Assembly: GCA_964569295.1 (NCBI GenBank)
Contig: CAZMVU010000175.1
Span: 1-10,534, forward strand
Reading direction: 5' to 3'
Source: CAZMVU01 sp964569295
GTDB taxonomy: Bacteria > Hydrogenedentota > Hydrogenedentia > Hydrogenedentales > JAGMZX01
DNA length: 10,534 bases
In this document: piece after piece, positions 7,473 to 10,534 of the stretch
How the letters are laid out: each line of letters opens with the position of its first letter
Numbering within the stretch: the stretch's first letter is position 1
The notes under the pieces: generated by a model
Told to the model about the DNA's origin: nothing
What the model saw: the letters and a program-made list of their open reading frames with translations, nothing else
Databases searched by the model: none
Made by a program: the position numbers and the translations under genes

Positions 7473-8387
7473 ATGGACACGCCAAAAACCCTCACATACG
7501 AAGTGACAGGTCCCGTCGCACGGATCACCCTGAACCGGCCCGAGCGCGGCAACGGCATCACGCCGGACCTGCCGGACGAACTGGCGGCATGCATCGAGCG
7601 GGCGGACCTCGACCCGGCGGTCCACGTGATCGCGCTCAGCGGCAATGGTACGGGCTTCTGCGGCGGCTACGACCTCCAGCTCAGCGCCACGGAGATGACG
7701 TCGGGAGGCTTCGGCGCCGGTACGGAAACCGGCTCGCCTTTGGACCCGGCGGTTGTCGCGAAGAACCACACGCCCGGCGAGACCTGGGACCCCATGATGG
7801 ACTACCAGATGATGTCGCGCTTCGTGCGCGGGTTCATGCGCCTCTTCCACGCGGATAAGCCGGTGGTCTGCAAGGTCCACGGCTTTTGCGTGGCAGGCGG
7901 CACCGACATGGCGCTGTGCTCGGACCTGCTGGTTATCGAGGACAAGGCGAAGATCGGCTACCCGCCGGCCCGCGTTTGGGGAGTGCCGACGACGGCGCTC
8001 TGGGCGTTGCGCATCGGCGCGGAGAAGGCCAAGCGGTTGCTCTTCACCGGGGACTGCCTGTCAGGCGAAGAGGCGCTGGCATGGGGTTTGGCCTGTGAAT
8101 GTGCACCGGCCGCGGAACTCGATGTGCGGTTCGAGCGCCTGCTCGCGCGCATCGCGCGGGTGCCCGTGAACCAGCTCATTATGATGAAGCGCCTCGTGAA
8201 CCAGACCCTCGAGGCCCAGGGACTCCACACCACGCAACTGCTCGGCACGGTGTTCGACGGCATCGCCCGGCACACGCCCGAGGGCCACGCCTTCCAGCAG
8301 CGCGCACAGGAAGCCGGCTTCCGCACCGCCGTGCGCGAACGGGACGAACCCTTCGGCGATGCTGGCCGCGCGACGTATAAGGGGTAG
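7473..8387 (+). CDS. Crotonase-fold (enoyl-CoA hydratase/isomerase family) protein
   Basis: Encodes 304 residues. ATG 7473 is preceded by CAGGAGA at good spacing; an upstream in-frame start at 7455 lacks one. The fold is clear: N-terminal VARITLNRPERGNG, oxyanion-hole segments GNGTGFCGGYDL (57-68) and HGFCVAGGTDMALCSD, then the segment before GDCLSGEEALAWGL. Between the two oxyanion segments lies an insert of roughly 40 residues, rich in Gly, Thr and Met, which makes the protein longer than the usual 255-265. At the positions of the two catalytic glutamates of classical hydratase (Glu144 and Glu164 in rat mitochondrial enzyme) this protein has Asp145 and Pro165. Acyl-CoA binding is likely, but simple enoyl-CoA hydration is doubtful. 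It shares a run with the DUF3810 gene. Family is secure, reaction unknown. Confidence 0.9.
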   Translation: MDTPKTLTYEVTGPVARITLNRPERGNGITPDLPDELAACIERADLDPAVHVIALSGNGTGFCGGYDLQLSATEMTSGGFGAGTETGSPLDPAVVAKNHTPGETWDPMMDYQMMSRFVRGFMRLFHADKPVVCKVHGFCVAGGTDMALCSDLLVIEDKAKIGYPPARVWGVPTTALWALRIGAEKAKRLLFTGDCLSGEEALAWGLACECAPAAELDVRFERLLARIARVPVNQLIMMKRLVNQTLEAQGLHTTQLLGTVFDGIARHTPEGHAFQQRAQEAGFRTAVRERDEPFGDAGRATYKG

Positions 8388-8418
8388 GCCCCATTCCACA
8401 TATCCCGGCGAAATCAGG

Positions 8419-8424
8419 TAGACT
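8419..8424 (+). promoter_or_regulatory. Candidate -10 element for the ParA-like gene
   Basis: TAGACT in the context GGTAGACTGTG, 51 bases before ATG 8476. The -35 is poor (TTCCAC at 8394-8399 with a 19-base spacer). It shares TAGACTG with the region upstream of the DUF1015 gene. It would allow transcription separate from the crotonase gene. Confidence 0.25.
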
Positions 8425-8475
8425 GTGCGCCGCGTCCCGTTTGGGAGGGGCGGGAAAGGAGGGGCCGCGTACACC

Positions 8476-9348
8476 ATGGCCATTGTGTTGTTCGCCAACT
8501 TGAAAGGCGGCGTCGCGAAGACGACGAACGCCGTCGCCGTGGCGGAATGCCTCGCCGCGCAGGGCTACAAGACCCTCGCCATCGACGCCGACCACCAGTG
8601 CATGATGGGCGAGCTGCTCACTGGCGAGGACCAGCTCTTTCATTGCGAACAGCGCCGCAGCACCCTTCACGATCTCCTCGTGGCCATGCTCGACGACGAG
8701 TTCACGGATGACCGGTTCCCCCACTTCATCGTGGACAAGGCTTCCGACATCGCCGGCGGCCTCGACACGCTCGCGGTGCTTCCGTGTTCCCTGCGTATCG
8801 ACGACTTCCAGACGAATGTCGCCAAGGCGCGCCGCGGCTACAACACCACCGAGGAGTTCTACAATATCTTCAAGCGGCGGCGGCGCATGTTCCGCAACTG
8901 GCTCAACAAACACTACGAGTACACCATCGTCGATTGTCCGCCGAGCATTCCCGTGCAGGTGCGGGTCATGCTCTCCGTGGCCGATGCGTTCATCATACCC
9001 TCCGTGCCCGACCGGCTGAGCGTGCGCGGGTCACAGTTGCTCGTGCACCGGGTGCGCAAGCTGGGCTACAAGTGCGCGGGGCTTGGCACGCTCTGGTCGC
9101 TCCACCGCAAGCAGACGGCCATCCACAATGAGACCATCGCCCGTGCAAAAACCGGCGCGCCCCCCTTCGACTACCTGCCGCGCCCCTTCGATGTGGTCAT
9201 CCCCAACGCCGCCGCCATTGCCAAAGCCGCCGAACCGGAGCAGCACCCGAAGACCTTCAGCGAGAAATACGCCAGTCCCTTCGCGAAGCTGTTCAACAAC
9301 CTGTGCGGGGAGATTATCGCGCGGTGTGGGAGACTCGATGATGTGTAG
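8476..9348 (+). CDS. ParA/MinD-type (deviant Walker A) ATPase, orphan
   Basis: Encodes 290 residues. ATG 8476 puts the deviant Walker A motif KGGVAKTT at residues 10-17, with the signature Lys10 and Lys15, as expected for this ATPase class. LAIDADHQ (34-41) is the A' motif and YTIVDCPPS, with Asp153, is the Walker B region. AAAGGAGG (8455-8462) is a strong Shine-Dalgarno but sits 13 bases from the ATG, longer than usual. Between A' and B lies an unusually long, basic segment including KRRRRMFRNWLNKHYEY. Family members dimerise on ATP and partition plasmids, chromosomes or other cargo, often binding DNA non-specifically. No ParB-like gene or parS-like repeat is visible nearby, so the cargo is unknown and chromosome-segregation function should not be assumed. 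It converges on the nucleotidyltransferase gene. Confidence 0.88.
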   Translation: MAIVLFANLKGGVAKTTNAVAVAECLAAQGYKTLAIDADHQCMMGELLTGEDQLFHCEQRRSTLHDLLVAMLDDEFTDDRFPHFIVDKASDIAGGLDTLAVLPCSLRIDDFQTNVAKARRGYNTTEEFYNIFKRRRRMFRNWLNKHYEYTIVDCPPSIPVQVRVMLSVADAFIIPSVPDRLSVRGSQLLVHRVRKLGYKCAGLGTLWSLHRKQTAIHNETIARAKTGAPPFDYLPRPFDVVIPNAAAIAKAAEPEQHPKTFSEKYASPFAKLFNNLCGEIIARCGRLDDV

Positions 9349-9387
9349 GCAAGGCACAACGGCGCCTCCCGGAACACATGGCAACAT

Positions 9388-9843
9388 TCACCCGGAACGG
9401 CGCAAGGCTTCCAAGGCTTCCGCGTCAGCCAAATCTTTGGTTCTGCCCGAGGCCCGCTTGTTCTTGATAAGATCGTCCAACATGGGGACACACACCTCGA
9501 GTCCCTCAACCATGACGCGAAGCGCGCGGCCAAAGGTGTCCTCAAACCGAAGTCCCGAAGCCGTCGTAATAATGTCAATCCGTCTTGGCGCAACGCCAAT
9601 CTGAAAGACGGTCCCAGCGCACTGAAGGTCTTCGCGGTTCAACTGATGCAATGGTGCACCGAATCGCTCAATGGCGCGCAACACGGCTGCCGCGTTGCGA
9701 GATGAGGGCTCGACCCAGATGTCAATATCCATGGTGGCCCTGGGATACCCGTGTACCGCCAGTGCATAGGCGCCGACCAGAAGGAATCTAACCTTCTCGT
9801 CGTTCAAGGCGCGTAACATGTCTTTGTAGTCTTTGTTTAACAT
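9388..9843 (-). CDS. MNT/AbiEii-like nucleotidyltransferase
   Basis: Encodes 151 residues from ATG 9843. Motifs of the DNA polymerase beta-like nucleotidyltransferase fold are complete: VGAYALAVHGYPRAT (23-37) with the helix-capping Gly24, the metal-binding pair DID (39-41), and a third carboxylate, Asp90, in RRIDIIT. Near the C-terminus is GRTKDLADAEAL, the Lys-Asp-Leu-x-Asp segment common in stand-alone proteins of the AbiEii/DUF6036 type. Such proteins are often toxins or antitoxins that modify tRNA or a partner protein, but many are uncharacterised. There is no good Shine-Dalgarno; the start overlaps the preceding small ORF by 56 bases, so translational coupling is likely. Composition is less GC-rich than the genes to the left, suggesting an acquired module. 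Confidence 0.85.
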   Translation of the reverse strand: MLNKDYKDMLRALNDEKVRFLLVGAYALAVHGYPRATMDIDIWVEPSSRNAAAVLRAIERFGAPLHQLNREDLQCAGTVFQIGVAPRRIDIITTASGLRFEDTFGRALRVMVEGLEVCVPMLDDLIKNKRASGRTKDLADAEALEALRRSG

Positions 9844-9979
9844 CGAGATTCTTGCTCAAAGACGCGCATTGCCTGGTGAGCGGCCAGACAAGCTTGATAC
9901 GCGCTGCCGGTGTTCCCGGCACGAAATCGTCATTCCGGCAGTCATCCATGTGATACTTGGCAGTACGGTGCTTTTTCAT
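9788..9979 (-). CDS. Small basic protein overlapping the nucleotidyltransferase; possible partner
   Basis: Encodes 63 residues starting MKKHRTAKYHMDDC, with the core DDFVPGTPAARIKLVWPLT and a C-terminus rich in Arg (LQRHVTRLERREG). The P-G-T-P-x-x-R-I/V-x-x-V-W-x-L-T pattern and the L-Q-R-H-V ending resemble, from memory, small proteins encoded immediately upstream of nucleotidyltransferases in other genomes; I cannot confirm this here. ATG 9979 overlaps the stop of the preceding ORF (ATGA). A longer version starting at TTG 10015 is possible. No Shine-Dalgarno is visible; a TATTAT at 9994-9989 could give a near-leaderless message. If real, it is a candidate antitoxin or substrate-binding partner of the nucleotidyltransferase. 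Function unknown. Confidence 0.5.
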   Translation of the reverse strand: MKKHRTAKYHMDDCRNDDFVPGTPAARIKLVWPLTRQCASLSKNLDVKQRLQRHVTRLERREG

Positions 9980-10164
9980 GGGTTCAAGATAATACCTTGC
10001 GAACGGGAACGCCAACTGAACCCGTGACTCCGAGTTGCCGGACCTTCTACATCGAACCCGACCCGTTCCACCACCCGTGTGATCGGCGCGCCGCCGCCCA
10101 CCCTGATCGTCGATCCATCGCCGAGCATGTCCTCGAGGCTCGTCCGGTCGTCACGCATGCGCAT
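9976..10164 (-). CDS. Unrecognised 62-residue ORF with strong ribosome site
   Basis: Starts MRMRDDRTSLEDMLGDGST and continues IRVGGGAPITRVVERVGFDVEG; I recognise no family. The first 45 or so residues look protein-like (mixed charged and aliphatic, Gly turns). The end (SWRSRSQGIILNP) looks less so and may be out-of-frame sequence after a truncation. GGAGGTG lies 4 bases before the ATG, one of the best ribosome sites in the window. Its start overlaps the end of the methyltransferase-remnant frame by 14 bases, and its stop overlaps the next ATG (ATGA). It could be a small accessory gene of the nucleotidyltransferase module or the 5' end of a decayed gene. Confidence 0.4.
   Translation of the reverse strand: MRMRDDRTSLEDMLGDGSTIRVGGGAPITRVVERVGFDVEGPATRSHGFSWRSRSQGIILNP
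9989..10015 (-). promoter_or_regulatory. Weak candidate promoter before the 63-codon ORF
   Basis: TTGGCG (10015-10010, four of six) and TATTAT (9994-9989, five of six) on the minus strand, but only 15 bases apart. The -10 ends 9 bases before ATG 9979, which would give a nearly leaderless transcript. The short spacer keeps this low. Confidence 0.2.
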
Positions 10165-10300
10165 ACTGCACCTCCGAGAACGTCCGGGCCTTGGACACCG
10201 GCTGATTCTTGGGGCCGCAGGTAGCCTTCTCAAGGTCCGCACAATCGAACTGGAACAGCTCGCGTAGCAGCCGCTGGAATTTGTCGCGATGTTGATCCAT
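10151..10300 (-). pseudogene. 5' remnant of an adenine-specific DNA methyltransferase gene
   Basis: A 49-codon frame from ATG 10300 with GGGGA just upstream. Its first 23 residues, MDQHRDKFQRLLRELFQFDC then ADL, are in my recollection the N-terminus of large site-specific adenine methyltransferases of restriction-modification systems (type III Mod-like), where the text continues Asp-Phe-Gly-Ile-Tyr-Arg-Ile-Met-Asn. Here, after Asp-Leu at about 10232, it changes to EKATCGPKNQPVSK, unrelated sequence, and stops at 10151. The intact family is several hundred residues, and no catalytic motif (Gly-rich SAM loop or DPPY) is left. The simplest reading is a deletion that joined the first codons of the methyltransferase to the nucleotidyltransferase module. 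A functional 49-residue protein is less likely. Confidence 0.6.
10169..10175 (-). promoter_or_regulatory. Ribosome binding site of the 62-codon ORF
   Basis: GGAGGTG on the minus strand followed by CAGT and ATG 10164. It is the main evidence that this small frame is, or was, translated. Confidence 0.5.
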
Positions 10301-10347
10301 TACCATCCCCAACGTTGCATGAATTCGGATTCGGACGCAGGGTTATT

Positions 10348-10431
10348 CTATGTGGCGTTCTGGATGCGGTCAAGGGAATCGAGGATGCCTTCGCGCACGG
10401 CATTGTTGGCGCGTCGGGTGAGGGGTTGATT
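10348..10431 (-). pseudogene. 3' fragment of an unidentified gene next to a repeat
   Basis: On the minus strand the last 27 codons of a frame read NQPLTRRANNAVREGILDSL then DRIQNAT, and stop at TAG 10350-10348. This is protein-like (amphipathic, Arg/Ala/Leu rich). The frame remains open further right but there runs through the GGGGGACTG repeat, which is probably not its original coding sequence. It ends 47 bases before the methyltransferase remnant, the spacing of an operon neighbour, so it may be the tail of another gene of the same lost locus. I cannot name the family. Confidence 0.35.
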
Positions 10432-10436
10432 GACGG

Positions 10437-10467
10437 CAGTCCCCCTTTGTGTGACTGACCCCCTGCA
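10437..10467 (-). repeat. Right-end repeat related to the left-edge cluster
   Basis: Minus-strand ACAAAGGGGGACTG (10450-10437) differs from ACAAAGGGACTG at 31-42 only by two extra G. It is preceded by GGGGGTCAGTCACAC, a similar G-run plus (A)GT-C pattern. It lies in opposite orientation to the left-edge cluster and marks the edge of the gene debris. Confidence 0.45.
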
Positions 10468-10534
10468 ACTATGATAAATAAGGGTGCAGTTTTTGTACTA
10501 CCGCGCTGTTGGTGAAAAAGTGAAGCAAAAAGGG
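10468..10534. other. AT-richer window end without a recognisable gene
   Basis: This stretch (including ATGATAAATAAGG and a final AAGCAAAAAGGG) is the least GC-rich part of the window. No coding frame or clear promoter is supported. The terminal AAAAAGGG could begin another repeat of the AAAGGGACTG type cut by the window edge. Confidence 0.3.

Noticed and set aside
6149..7858. 569-codon plus-strand frame spanning two genes
   Set aside because: Out of frame with both the DUF3810 and crotonase genes, extremely Arg/Gly/Pro-rich, and without any recognisable domain.
6666..7880. 404-codon minus-strand frame
   Set aside because: Antisense across the end of the DUF3810 gene and the start of the crotonase gene, both of which have clear motifs.
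8476..9348. Plasmid or chromosome partition locus (parAB)
   Set aside because: No ParB-like gene and no iterated centromere-like repeats in the neighbourhood, so only the ATPase itself is called.
9349..9387. Terminator between the ParA-like and nucleotidyltransferase genes
   Set aside because: Only a GGCGCC palindrome is present, with no stable stem-loop or T-run.
1..10534. tRNA, rRNA or riboswitch
   Set aside because: Intergenic regions were scanned by eye for cloverleaf arms and conserved rRNA or riboswitch cores; none was seen. A covariance-model scan would be decisive.

Overview
The window is high-GC bacterial DNA from a Gram-negative-like organism that I cannot place with certainty. 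Several traits would fit an environmental lineage such as Hydrogenedentota, Planctomycetota or a PVC relative. These are a membrane-anchored protein with many carboxypeptidase-regulatory repeats, a DUF1015 protein, a DUF3810 membrane metallopeptidase, and GGGACTGTCCC-type repeats in the flanks. This placement is inference from gene content and style, since no marker gene for phylogeny is present.

Layout. Positions 1-388 hold a cluster of short GGGACTGTCC repeats and a leftward open frame that runs off the edge, but no gene I can name. From 389 to 2422 (minus) lies a 677-residue membrane-anchored repeat protein, driven by a good sigma70-type promoter at 2499-2527. Divergent from it, tilS (tRNA-Ile lysidine synthetase) and hpt (hypoxanthine phosphoribosyltransferase) overlap by 14 bases; this pair is a common bacterial housekeeping arrangement. 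A DUF1015 gene (4677-5933, minus) converges on hpt. Divergent from DUF1015, a rightward run holds a DUF3810 zinc-metallopeptidase-like membrane protein (6192-7412), a crotonase-fold protein lacking both classical catalytic glutamates (7473-8387), and an orphan ParA/MinD-type ATPase (8476-9348). The last may have its own promoter.

From 9388 rightward the character changes to an accessory region, visibly less GC-rich, with leftward genes and gene debris. In transcription order (right to left) it has: the last 27 codons of an unknown gene abutting a repeat (10348-10431); a 49-codon frame whose first 23 residues match the N-terminus of adenine-specific DNA methyltransferases and then break off (10151-10300); a 62-codon frame with a strong Shine-Dalgarno (9976-10164); a 63-codon frame (9788-9979); and a MNT/AbiEii-like nucleotidyltransferase (9388-9843). 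Each of the last four overlaps the next by 4 to 56 bases. The best reading is a nucleotidyltransferase module, possibly toxin-antitoxin-like, with a small overlapping partner, sitting in the scar of a lost restriction-modification locus. Repeats related to those at the left edge recur in opposite orientation at 10437-10450.

The left and middle parts are ordinary chromosome (tRNA modification, purine salvage, envelope proteins). No complete novel system is evident. The points most worth following are the small-ORF/nucleotidyltransferase pair, the methyltransferase remnant and the atypical crotonase.
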